Shown in pieces: positions 11,628-22,789 of a stretch of DNA of 64,000 nucleotides. The notes beneath the pieces were generated by a model. That model saw nothing but the letters and a program-made list of their open reading frames with translations. It ran no database searches and was not told the origin of the DNA. A program made the translations under genes and the position numbers. The stretch lies in NCBI RefSeq assembly GCF_041734735.1, contig NC_134899.1:3321149-3385148 (forward strand), read 5' to 3'. Within the stretch, counting starts at the first letter, position 1. Each line of letters begins with the position of its first letter. This stretch comes from Babylonia areolata (Eukaryota > Mollusca > Gastropoda > Neogastropoda > Buccinidae).

Positions 11628-12018
11628 TAAAAGTGGAGTGATGGCCTATAGGTAACCCGTCCACCAAGGAAGCGAGAGAATCTGAGCGCGCTGGTTCTAA
11701 TTTCCCCCTCCACTAGACCTTGAGTGGTGGTCTAGACGCTAGTCATTCGGAAGAGATGATAAACCGAGGTCCCATGTGCAGCATGCACTTAGCGCACGTA
11801 AAAGAACCCACGGCAACAAAAGGGTTGTTCCTGGCAAAAATCTGTAGAAAAATCCACTTCGATGGGAAAAACAAATAAAACTGCACGCATGAAAAAAAAA
11901 GAAAAAAAGGTGGCACTGTAGTGAAGTGACGTGCTCTCTCTGGGGAGAGCTGCCTGAATTTCACACAGAGATATCTGTTGTGACAAAAAGAGAAATCCAA
12001 CACAATACAATACATTGG
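11628..12018 (+). mobile_element. SINE A
   Basis: Head gtggagtgatggcctatagg, then the core (ctagtcattcggaagagatg; cacggcaacaaaagggttgt), the tail (ctctctctggggagagctgc; gttgtgacaaaaag) and an ACAAT-type end. About 390 bp. Confidence 0.85.
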
Positions 12019-12094
12019 CACCTGCAAACCTAACAGTTGACCCCTTCACTGCTGCAGACAAGTATGCACGTCAGTGAAGGGCTGTCACCTCAAT

Positions 12095-13640
12095 GAGATA
12101 AGAGAGCTTACAGATCAGGATGTCAGTGAAGGGCTGTCACCTCAATGAGGTAAGACAGAGCTTTCAGATCAGGATGTCCGTGAAGGGCTGTCACCTCAAT
12201 GAGGTAAGACAGAGCTTTCAGATCAGGATGTCCGTGAAGGGCTGTCACCTCAATGAGGTAAGACAGAGCTTTCAGATCAGGATGTCAGTGAAGGGCTGTC
12301 ACCTCAATGAGGTAAGACAGAGCTTACAGATCAGGATGTCCGTGAAGGGCTGTCACCTCAATGAGGTAAGACAGAGCTTACAGATCAGGATGTCAGTGAA
12401 GGGCTGTCACCTGAATGAGGTAAGACAGAGCTTACAGATCAGGATGTCCGTGAAGGGCTGTCACCTCAATGAGGTAAGACAGAGCTTACAGATCAGGATG
12501 TCAGTGAAGGGCTGTCACCTCAATGAGGTAAGACAGAGCTTACAGATCAGGATGTCCGTGAAGGGCTGTCACCTCAATGAGGTAAGACAGAGCTTACAGA
12601 TCAGGATGTCAGTGAAGGGCTGTCACCTCAATGAGGTAAGACAGAGCTTACAGATCAGGATGTCCGTGAAGGGCTGTCACCTCAATGAGGTAAGACAGAG
12701 CTTACAGATCAGGATGTCAGTGAAGGGCTGTCACCTCAATGAGGTAAGACAGAGCTTACAGATCAGGATGTCAGTGAAGGGCTGTCACCTCAATGAGGTA
12801 AGACAGAGCTTACAGATCAGGATGTCCGTGAAGGGCTGTCACCTGAATGAGGTAAGACAGAGCTTACAGATCAGGATGTCCGTGAAGGGCTGTCACCTCA
12901 ATGAGGTAAGACAGAGCTTACAGATCAGGATGTCAGTGAAGGGCTGTCACCTCAATGAGGTAAGACAGAGCTTACAGATCAGGATGTCCGTGAAGGGCTG
13001 TCACCTCAATGAGGTAAGACAGAGCTTTCAGATCAGGATGTCCGTGAAGGGCTGTCACCTCAATGAGGTAAGACAGAGCTTACAGATCAGGATGTCCGTG
13101 AAGGGCTGTCATCTGAATGAGATAACAGAGCTTACAGGTCAGGATGTCCGTGAAGGGTTGTCACCTCAGTGAGACAGGACAGAGCTTACAGATCAGGATG
13201 TCCGTGAAGGGCTGTCACCTCAATGAGGTAAGACAGAGCTTACAGGTCAGGATGTCCGTGAAGGGCTGTCACCTCAATGAGGTAAGACAGAGCTTACAGA
13301 TCAGGATGTCAGTGAAGGGCTGTCACCTCAATGAGGTAAGACAGAGCTTACAGATCAGGATGTCCGTGAAGGGCTGTCACCTCAATGAGGTAAGACAGAG
13401 CTTACAGATCAGGATGTCCGTGAAGGGCTGTCACCTCAATGAGGTAAGACAGAGCTTACAGGTCAGGATGTCCGTGAAGGGCTGTCACCTGAATGAGGTA
13501 AGACAGAGCTTACAGGTCAGGATGTCCGTGAAGGGCTGTCACCTGAATGAGGTAAGACAGAGCTTACAGGTCAGGATGTCCGTGAAGGGCTGTCACCTCA
13601 GTGAGACAGGACAGAGCTTACATGTCAGTGAAGGGCTGTC
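12095..13640 (+). repeat. 54-bp satellite array with 108-bp higher-order period
   Basis: About 28 units containing gggctgtcacctcaatgagg and taagacagagcttacagatc. Through about 12340-12760 the units alternate gtcagtg and gtccgtg, making a 108-bp period. The 54-bp length keeps frames open (an 18-residue repeat), but nothing else supports coding. A related array lies at 36655-37430. Confidence 0.9.
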
Positions 13641-13654
13641 ACCTCACAGAGATG

Positions 13655-14830
13655 TGTTTGATGGTGAAAACAGTTCTTCGGCATATATACATTTATTAGT
13701 TCTCTTATATGCACATGACACGATTCTTTTATCAGATTCGAAACAGGGTTTACAAAAAGCATTAGATGCCTTATTACAGTATTGTGTTGAAACTTGAAGT
13801 CAAAGTCTCAAAAACCAAAAATTAATTGCAATCTTCAATTCCAAACAGAACACAATCTGTTTAAAAATTTTAATTCGGTTTAGAAACAATAGATGTGGTC
13901 AATGCATTTGCGTACCTTGGAACAGAATTCAGCAGGTCTGGAACATGGGGCAATGTTTTCGTTGTTACAAACTGCAAGAAAGCAGGAACTATCCTTACAC
14001 GTTGTTTTAGACACGTGTCAGAAAATGGTTATACCAGTTCTGTTGTATGGGTGTGAAATATGAGGACATGAGAGTCTTAATGTGTTAGAAAAACTGCAAA
14101 TGAAATTTCTGAAACACTTTTCCATCTACACCGAAACACCATGTCAAATATGCTACTTGGAGAAATAGGTATATTCCCCATTTCAGTTCTTGTAAATTGT
14201 AGAATGGTGCCTGTTTGGTCAGGATTAATTGACGATGCAACTGATAAATTATCATGTAAAACATATTCTGCTTTATATAGATTATTTTCATATACAGATT
14301 TCCCATCAAAGTGGCTAAACTTCATCAAGAATATTTTGATTAACAGCGGTTATGACTGTCTGATTTTCACATACATTCCATAGTAAGGATTTCTCTTGTC
14401 AAAATATCATGTAAAGTCTAAAAGATATGTATGTTCAGTCATGGAGAAAATCGCTCGAAGACAGTACTATATGTCTGTTCTATAGGAGCATCAAACTCAA
14501 ATTTTGTCAAGAAAAATTTATCTCACAACTTCCAAATACTTACATATATATAATATTAATCAAGTTTCATTGCAGTAACCATAAACTGCAGATCGAAATA
14601 GGAAGAAGAGAACAGAATTTGCAAGGAATGTAATATGGGTACTGTTGGGGATGAATATAATTTTGTTTTAGAATGTCCCAAAAATACTTTATTTCGAAAT
14701 GAACTGTTACCACATAAATATAAATCATGTATGTCAATGTTCGGTTTATGCATTCAGTGCTGGGAAGAAAACACAACTTAATCTAAGTAAATTCATAAAA
14801 CTTGGAAAGGGTGTGTAACTTTTGTTACAT
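13655..14830 (+). mobile_element. LINE RT/C-terminal fragment
   Basis: It encodes LLYAHDTILLSDSKQGLQKA (RT catalytic box with His for the first Asp of YADD), then frame-broken pieces around VNAFAYLGTEF, MSNMLLGEIGIFPISVLVN and a C-terminal Cys-knuckle region ending near ECP. Dead copy, same family as 3.7 and 57 kb. Confidence 0.75.
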
Positions 14831-14954
14831 CTAAAACATACTTGTCAGTATGTTTAAATTTGATTTGTTGCAAATCATTATCATTAGTGCGCATGTGCGT
14901 GTGTGCGTGGAGACACCGTTGGACTGAAGTTGTGATTCAATGAGTGTGTATTGT

Positions 14955-15885
14955 TCTTGTATGTTAGGGGGGTGCACAGGAGGGGTAGTACCTCTAGAGG
15001 GGGGGCTTGTCACGCTCTTCCGGGAGTGGTTCGTCCTCTATTGGTCCCCACCGGCACCCAGCTCTCACCTATGGGTCCTAGAAGCTGCTAGCATGTGGCA
15101 GCGCCCAACCCCCGGGCAACGGCTTTGACAGGTTGGCTAAACTAGGTGACTGTAGCCGACGGGTCTCAAACCCTCGGTGAGTTGGGGCTTGTCTACCCAA
15201 GCATGTGAAGACTGGATCCGGCGGACTCTGCAGAAGAAACCTTCATGGTTCAACGGAGAGGAAGGCGGTTGCAGCAGAGCACTGTGGAGTGCTGAGGGCA
15301 GGATAAGGCACATAGGACATCCTGGTCATCCACTGCATCCGTTTCCATCTCCAGTCGTCTTGACCTCGTCTTGCCACTGGATACAGACGGTCTCGGACAA
15401 GAGAGTGAGGTCGACGGTGCGCAACTCCTCCTCACTATAAACAAAGTCATCGCGCAAGTCATCAGTCATCCTTCATCCCATACCATCATTTTCCTCAAGC
15501 CCTGTGGCGACAGGCGAGCGACGAAGCAACAGGTGTGGGTACACTGGCAGTCGGAGCTGCGGACCTGCACATGGGCGTTTTTCACCGACTGGAGCAGCGG
15601 TGGAGATCGGCAGCCCCCTGAGCGACTGAGCAGCCCTCTTCAGGACAGCACTGCTCACCTCCATGGCATGAGGAAGGGGCTAGAAAAGGTGCGCTAAACA
15701 TTGCCTGCTCCACACCACCCTAGTCAGCATACCGCGGCTGACGGGGACCCTACTCAAGTGGTCGACACACAAATGAAAGAAAGAAGAAAGCAAGGAGCAC
15801 CCCATTGACCATTGCCACATGGAATGTGCCTACGCTTCTGGACAGAGACAAGCCCTTTTCACCTAGACTTTTGGAAAAATCATTT
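14955..15885 (+). mobile_element. LINE 5' region: 5' UTR and start of endonuclease
   Basis: A GC-rich, mostly non-coding 800 bp leads into TIATWNVPTLLDRDKPF at 15808-15858, the typical N-terminal strand of apurinic-type LINE endonucleases (TWNVRTLL in related elements). It is cut off shortly after by unrelated sequence and SINE B. LINE 5' ends are usually lost, so this piece is uncommon. Confidence 0.6.
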
Positions 15886-15959
15886 GAAGATGATCTTGGT
15901 AATTTTGTACTGCTGTTAAAAATTTCTGAAAGTTTGATTTGCAGTCCAGTTGGACATTT

Positions 15960-16498
15960 GACAGGCTCAATAGCTGAATGGTTAAAGCGTTGGGCTTTTA
16001 ATCTGAGGGTCCCAGGTTCGAATCTTGGTGACGGCACCTGATAGCTAAAGAGTGGAGATTTTTTCCAATTTCCCTGGTCAATATATGTGCAGACCTGATA
16101 GTGCCTGAACCTCCTTTGTGCGTATAGCACGCAGAAGATCAAATACACATGTTAAAGATCTTGTAATCCATGTCAACGTTTCATGGCTTAAGGAAACAAG
16201 AACATACCAAGCATGCAACCCCCCCCCCTCCGAAAACAGAGCATGGCTGCCTACATGGCCGGGTAAATAGACAAAACGGTCATATGCATAAAATGTTACA
16301 TGTCTGTCTGAGTGTGTATGAGTGCATGCCTGAAATCTAATTGAATGACACAGGAAATGAATGATGAGAGCCCAGTGGCAGCCGTCAGTCAGCTCTACCC
16401 AGGTAGGCAGCGTGTCGTGCAAATGACCCTGTGTTTGTAGAGTACTTAGAGCTTGGTCTCCGATAGGATAGGCGCTATATAATCCATATCAATCAATT
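15960..16498 (+). mobile_element. SINE B, long copy
   Basis: Head ctcaatagctgaatggttaa with B box AGGTTCGAATC, shared B body, and an extended tail ending tataatccatatcaatcaat, longer than other copies here. Confidence 0.8.
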
Positions 16499-17182
16499 AA
16501 AAAAAAAGTTTATATTTAATAACTTTGTTCATGGTTCTTGCTCCTTTGTACATTTTTTTGGTTGGTTTGTCTAAAATCACATTATATGGATAGACCTCAA
16601 ACTGAAAAAAACACTTGTACACAAACACTATCTATACGCATGCACACTACATGTACACATGCATGCACGCACACAGACACAAACACACACACACACACAT
16701 CCACAAACACACACACACATACAAAGACACACTCACACACTGTTTCCAAATAATTTTCAATCCTATCACTTGGCACTTGCAGAACAGTATGTTTCAATCA
16801 CCAAACCACGGACACTGAAAAAAACAGTTCAAGAAATATGGCACTTTTGCTGATTCAACATCCGCAATATAAGTCTGAAATCAAAGTCACAAGTTCAGTA
16901 AATACAAAATGTGGCACTGTTGCGTAGACAACAGAGTGTTTCAATCAACGAAACACAGGTAACTGAAACAAAAGCGGAATGAACCTTTCCACTTATTACA
17001 AACAAATAAAAGAAAAACACACACTGTAATTATACATGTAGTCCGATAAAGTCACACTGACAAATTAAATATAAAGCCGGGCGAAACAACCAACAGACAA
17101 TCTCAAATTCACACAACACAAAAAGTTCAAGTTACTAACAGGATTAGTACTCCAAGTACAAGACGACATAATTGTACATCAG

Positions 17183-17230
<48 letters not shown>

Positions 17231-17330
17231 AATAAGGAATAACATTAAAAGTTACAACACAGAGATCAAACTCTGAACGATCATCTGATTGTCCTGTCAC
17301 TATGTTTGTGCACTGAAGGAATGCCACTTG
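16499..17330. repeat. CA-rich stretch and (CA)n
   Basis: CA-rich at 16615-16742 and (CA)n at 17184-17229. Remaining sequence is AT-rich without exon signals. Confidence 0.75.
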
Positions 17331-17331
17331 T

Positions 17332-17875
17332 GACACAAATCTATCTTTCAGTCTATACAACAATATTTCTCCATGCATGGCACAGATATGTCTTTCAACC
17401 TATTTTACAATCTATCTCCACGTATGACACAAATCTATCTTTCAGCTTATATAACATTTTATCTCCATATTGGGCACAAATCTATCTTTCAGCTTATATA
17501 ACATTTTATCTCCATATATGGCACAAATCTATCTTTCAGTCTGTATAACAGTCCATCTCAACATAGAGCACAGATCTATTATTAAGGCAATACAACAGTC
17601 TATCTGTACAAATGGTACAGAGGTATAATTCAGCCAACATAACGGACTATCTTTATGTATGGCAAAGATCTATCTTTCAGTCTATACAACAGTCCATCTC
17701 CACATATAACACAGATCTAGCATTCTATCTTAAGAAAACTGAACTGAATTGTATGGATGACACACACCTATCCTTCAGTGTTCATAACATTCTTTCTATC
17801 TTTATTTTTGACATGTCTATCTTTCAGTCTATTCAACAGCCTATCTTGATCTTTCAGTCAATATAACAGTCTATG
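17332..17875. repeat. Diverged tandem repeat (about 55-60 bp)
   Basis: Repeating cacaaatctatctttcagtc followed by tataaca and a variable spacer, about nine degenerate units. Confidence 0.75.
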
Positions 17876-18093
17876 TTTGGCAAATATTATCTCTAAGTTT
17901 ACACAGCAGCCCACCTTGAAGTACAGCACTTGGATCAGCAGAACACAATGACTGATCCACCCGAAAGTCTCTGTGAATGCTATACAAGTACAGTTTGCTG
18001 TTCAACAATGTAGAATACCTTTGAAGTACAAATAAATCATGACAAAAGGAGGAGTTTGTATTATACTCCATGTCTGGTGTTACATATACTTAC

Positions 18094-18290
18094 CACGTCA
18101 AACTGATGCAAACTAGGCCTATCGGTTTGCTCTGCTTGGCCAAATTTCGCGCAGCTAACAGTGAAAAGACGGGCCCGCCCGCTCTCAGCCAATCAAACGC
18201 CTCTAAAAGCTATAAGCGCTGAATCATTCCTTTGGCCAAGGCTCTCCACGCCATCTTGTCAGGTTTACGCTCTGTCTCGTCTTACGCTTT
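18094..18290 (-). promoter_or_regulatory. Candidate CCAAT/GC-rich promoter and non-coding first exon
   Basis: An island of higher GC content in AT-rich repeats. Read on the minus strand it has AAGATGGCG (YY1-like, 18249-18257), ATTGGCTGAGAGCGGGCGGG (CCAAT box at 18189-18193 plus a GC box), and then a stretch ending at 18094 in a near-perfect splice donor, GACGTG/gtaagtat. Read on the plus strand it has CCAAT, a TATAAG at 18211 and a pyrimidine-rich run (tctgtctcgtcttacg). A minus-strand promoter for the FLYWCH gene, or a two-way promoter, is inferred. Confidence 0.4.
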
Positions 18291-18439
18291 TTTTGAAATA
18301 TCTTAGAAGTATGATTAGTTATGGCATAAAAGAAAATCAGACGAGTTTGATCAATGAATCACTGATGATAAAAAATCAGAGGAACTTAGCAGACCTGATC
18401 AATATTTGAAGACAGCAGATGCTGTGATCTCCAATTTTT

Positions 18440-19130
18440 TGTGTTCCATGCTTGAGGGGAAAAATGTTGGTGCATTTATTATAACACTATATAATGTTGA
18501 ATGCACCTTGTCAAAAAGGCGGATAGTAGTTTGCACAGGACAGGAATGTCAGACCCCTGCCGGAGTCTGCACTAGTTGGGTCACGGGAAAGAATGTGTAA
18601 TTAAATGCACCTTGTCAAAATGCCCACCTTTACTGTAACTGCTGTGCACTGCCAGGCATATTTTGTCTTTGACACCTTTGTGTCTATGTTGTCGTCACAC
18701 ACACTGTGTTCATTACATTGTTCATTTTGCTCTGAAACCCCTCGGGCTTGAAGCATGGTTAAGACTGTGTGGATTCTTGTGATGACAGCATCCGGAATGT
18801 ACATAGAAGAGAACACCAGCAATGGCCCGTGCCTGGACCAAAGTTAACGCAGGATAATCACTGTTCTGGATGCTTTGACGTGGCCATTAAACATGATTCT
18901 AGACATGTATGATGAATACAAGTTCATGCAAAACTTTGTTGTCACAAATCATGCAAAAACTTTACGTCATCACAAATAAGGCATTCTGGTGAATGAAGGA
19001 TAATCACTTTTTTGGATGCGCTGACGTGGCCATTAACACATGATTGTAGACATGGATGATGAATTCTGGCTGATGCAAAAACTTTATGTTATCACAATTC
19101 ATGCAAAGACTTTACATCATCACAGATCTG
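18440..19130. repeat. Short local duplications
   Basis: aatgcaccttgtcaaaa occurs at about 18500 and 18604. A segment with gataatcact, acgtggccattaa and gatgatgaat is repeated at about 18853 and 18999. No exon supported. Confidence 0.6.
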
Positions 19131-19710
19131 GTGTGTGGCCTCCTGACCCCGCACTGAGACATCCCCCTGGGCTGCCCACACTGAGACATCCCCTTGGGCT
19201 GCCTGCACTGAGACATCTCCCTGGGCTGCCTGCACTGAGACATCTCCCTGGGCTGCCTGCACTGAGACATCTCCCTGGGCTGCCTGCACTGAGACATCTC
19301 CCTGGGCTGCCTGCACTGAGACACACCCCTGGGCTGCCTGCACTGGGCTGCCTGCACTGAGACATCTCCCTGGGCTGCCTGCACTGAGACATCTCCCTGG
19401 GCTGCCTGCACTGAGACTGCAGCAAACGAAGAACCTGAGTATGGCGGTGTATGGAGGACTTGAACCTGGGTGTGTTGGTGTTTGGAGGACTTGAACCTGG
19501 GTGTGGCGGTGTATGGAGGACTTGAACCTGGGTGTGGCGGTGTATGGAGGACTTGAACCTGGGTGTGTTGGTGTATGGAGGACTTGAACCTGGGTGTGGC
19601 GGTGACTTGAACCTGGGTGTGGCGGTGTATGGGGGCTCAGGGGCTGAGCGGTGTGGGGACAGTGCCACTGACATGGCACAAATGGTGGGGCAGCAACAAC
19701 AGCAACAAAA
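19125..19710 (+). repeat. Retroposon E copy carrying two minisatellites
   Basis: Flanks match element E (tctggtgtgtggcctcctg on the left, gtgccactgacatggcacaa and ggtggggcagcaacaa on the right). Inside, a 26-27-bp unit (gggctgcctgcactgagaca) repeats about 11 times to 19420, then a 34-36-bp unit (gaacctgggtgtggcggtgt) repeats about 6 times to 19640. Confidence 0.8.
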
Positions 19711-19839
19711 AAAGGTCCCCTGAAAAACAAGAAAACCTTTGTGAGAAATTTCGACAAATATACTACCATATAACCTGGAATCAGCAGCACATGTCTTCAG
19801 GGTAAACACACTCTAAAATATGCTTTCATAAACACGCAC

Positions 19840-20185
19840 TCACACACACAGTTACACGCACAGTTACACACACACACACACATGCAGAATTGCACAAGAG
19901 TAACACACACACAGTGATTTTCACGCACACAGTCTCACAATTACACACACAGTCTAACACACACACTCACACACACATTCATCATCATAATTATGAACAT
20001 TTACGTCTAATCTTGAAAATAAGCCCTAGGCATTTACAAATAGAACACACACATAAATATCAAAAAGGAAAAATTGAACATAAGATACCAAACATTATCA
20101 AAAACTATTCACCCCGCCTCCCCCCCTGCACACACACACACACAACTACAACACACACACAAGCACATGCACACAATCATAAATA
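19840..20185. repeat. CA-rich tracts
   Basis: Interrupted (CA)n at 19840-19985 and 20125-20180. Open frames are repeat products. Confidence 0.8.
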
Positions 20186-20274
20186 GTACACAATTAAAAA
20201 TACAACCAACAAATTCTGAAACTCTCAAACTCACTCACTTACTAATGGTCATTTTAGTTTATACTGGAAAGGGA

Positions 20275-20995
20275 TGAGCGGTTGAGAATTATTCAGGAGG
20301 GGAAAAGGTGGGTCTCCAGACTGGATTTGAAAGATTGCAGTGAAAATGAGTGACAGAGTGGCTGAGGAAGTTGATTCCAAGGAAGTTGGTACGATAAACG
20401 ACGTTGGCCATACGTTTTGGTTTGAACCGACGGGTGCAATAGCCGAGTGGTTAAAGCGTTGGACTGTCAATCTGAGGGTCCCGGGTTCGAATCACGGTGA
20501 CGGCGCCTGGTGGGTAAAGGGTGGAGATTTTTACGATCTCCCAGGTCAACATATGTGCAGACCTACTAATGCCTGAACCCCCTTCGTGTGTATATGCAAG
20601 CAGAAGATCAAATACGTACGTTAAAGATCCTGTAATCCATGTCAGCGTTCGGTGGGTTATGGAAACAAGAACATATCCAGCATGCACACCCCCGAAAACG
20701 GAGTATGGCTGCCTACATGGTGGGGTAAAAACGGTCATACACGTAAAAGCCCACTCGTGTGCATACGAGTGAACGCAAAAGAAGAAGAAGAAGGTTTGAA
20801 CTGGAGAGATCCTAAGCAGGCAGGTGCCAGAAGAAGAGTGGAGTTGGCGTGAGGGCGTGGAAGGATAACAAGATCAGAAAGATACTGTGGACCAGTAACC
20901 TCCATGGACTTGAAACAAAGAGAAATGACTTTATGAATAATTCTTTCTTGTACTTGGATCCAGTGTAAAGCATGAAGGAGAGGAGAGACACACAT
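20275..20995 (-). mobile_element. L2/CR1-like LINE fragment split by a SINE
   Basis: The right part (20793-20995) encodes LHWIQVQERIIHKVISLCFK and GPQYLSDL. The left part (20275-20427) encodes SLQSFKSSLETHLF-like residues. Both match the C-terminal region of the 60.6-61.6 kb element. SINE B sits between them. Confidence 0.7.
20428..20792 (+). mobile_element. SINE B with 9-bp target duplication
   Basis: Head tgcaatagccgagtggttaa (A box TAGCCGAGTGG), B box GGTTCGAATC, A-rich GAA end. The target duplication ggtttgaac lies at 20419-20427 and 20793-20801, inside the LINE. Confidence 0.88.
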
Positions 20996-21144
20996 ACAGA
21001 GTTACACAAACACATACACAGCTACACACACACACACACACACACACACCCTGTGATGGTTTTAAGTGTCTATCAAGCTGCGCGGTTCAATCACTTGACA
21101 CCAGCTTCTCAGCAACTTCCAGTGACCGCAAATCCTCCTCGGAT

Positions 21145-21745
21145 AAAACTGAAACACAGGTGTGTTCACAACGTTCACATTTCATCATCTGGTAAAACTG
21201 AAACACAGGTGTGTTCACAACGTTCACATTTCATCATCTGGTAAAACTGAAACACAGGTGTGTTCACAACGTTCACATTTCATCATCAGGTAAAACTGTA
21301 ATAAAGTACATTAACAAAGTTCACATTTCTTCCTCAGGTAAAACTGTAATACAGTACATTACAAAGTTCACATTTCTTCCTCAGGTAAAACTGTAATACA
21401 GTACATTAACAAAGTTCACATTTCTTCCTCAGGTAAAACTGTAATACAGTACATTAACAAAGTTCACATTTCTTCCTCAGGTAAAACTGTAATAACAAAG
21501 TTCACATTTCTTCCTCAGGTAAAACTGTAATACAGTACATTACAAAGTTCACATTTCTTCCTCAGGTAAAACTGTAATACAGTACATTACAAAGTTCACA
21601 TTTCTTCCTCAGGTAAAACTGTAATACAGTACATTACAAAGTTCACATTTCTTCCTCAGGTAAAACTGAAACACAGGTACATTCACAGTTCACATTTCTT
21701 CCTCAGGTAAAACTGAAACACAGGTACATTCACAACGTTCATATT
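21145..21745 (+). repeat. ~49-bp tandem repeat with splice-like core
   Basis: About 12 units of gttcacatttcttcctcagg plus taaaactgtaatacagtaca. On the plus strand each unit holds a pyrimidine-rich CAG/GTAAAA motif. It is related to the array at 22790-23885. Confidence 0.85.
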
Positions 21746-22780
21746 TGTTTTGTCCGTCATAAAATGATAGTTCTTCAAGTGAAAGTAAGCCCACATTAAT
21801 CATTAATTATCCCCTTCCCGGGCTCAGTATGAGAGACACAGAGTGGTGGAAAAACAGGCCCAAATGACCAAGGCATTGCGCCATTTTGTATTTCAGTTCC
21901 CATGATTATAATTTCATTCATACATATGCTGTGTTATTCTTTTACTAATGCAAGACTGCATGGACTGATATGTGCGTGAATGTAAAAACAGGTAAGACTG
22001 AAACACAGGTACATTCACAAAGTCCACATTTCACTTTAAGGCAAAACTAAACAAAGGTAAACCCATAGTTCACATTTATCTTTTTTTTCTTCGGTTATTT
22101 CCTTTTGTACTATTTCATTTATATGGTGACATTTATATGACTGTATATATGAATAGCTAACAACAATAATAACAACAAATAAAATAAATTGATACAAGAA
22201 CATAAACTATACTTATTATGTAAAATAATACAGACACAAGAATGAGAAAACTCAATCCACATAATGAGACACAACACACATGTCAATGTTCAGTGAGAAC
22301 AATAGAAGAATAAAAGAATATAAAGTCATCTGCTAAAAGTAATACAGTTGTACTGTGTACAACACAAACATATGTAAAACAACCTGTCCATGTAATCTAA
22401 ATATTTTCTTAAAGTGTCTATTCCATGTTATGTTTCAACAAGAGATTTGTAATAAAACCAGTCAGCCATATACATAACAAGACATGTTTTCATATGAATG
22501 TAGTTTTCAGTTGTATATTTGGACCATAAAAAACATTTGAAATTATCAATGTTTGGAAGCGCTTTGTTTACCTTGCATCTGAAAATACAGAATTAAGCCA
22601 ACAGCATAAAGTAATCAGGTCTTTTACTGGATCTAATGTTTTTGTAACAGCCTAATATAATAACAGGCCAACTGAAAAATGAACTGTTAGAACAGCAATT
22701 GTTTGTTGCTTCAGCAAAAGCATCCCAAAAACATTTAGCATGAACAAAATCTCACAAATTATATTGTATAGTGTATAGTG
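21746..22780. other. AT-rich unique sequence
   Basis: A single diverged repeat unit is seen near 21990-22070. Otherwise no open frame, repeat or exon is supported. Confidence 0.6.
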
Positions 22781-22789
22781 TATGGTGTA

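Noticed and set aside
12120-13797. Long frames with an 18-residue repeat starting MSVKGCHL
   Set aside because: The 54-bp satellite is a multiple of 3, so frames stay open by default. No signal peptide, splice context or codon bias was seen, and the diverged array at 36.65 kb encodes unrelated residues.
20428-20510. tRNA gene-like A and B boxes
   Set aside because: Continuous with the SINE B body and repeated at 6, 16, 31, 46 and 48 kb. The cloverleaf is not intact, so these are SINE heads and not tRNA genes.
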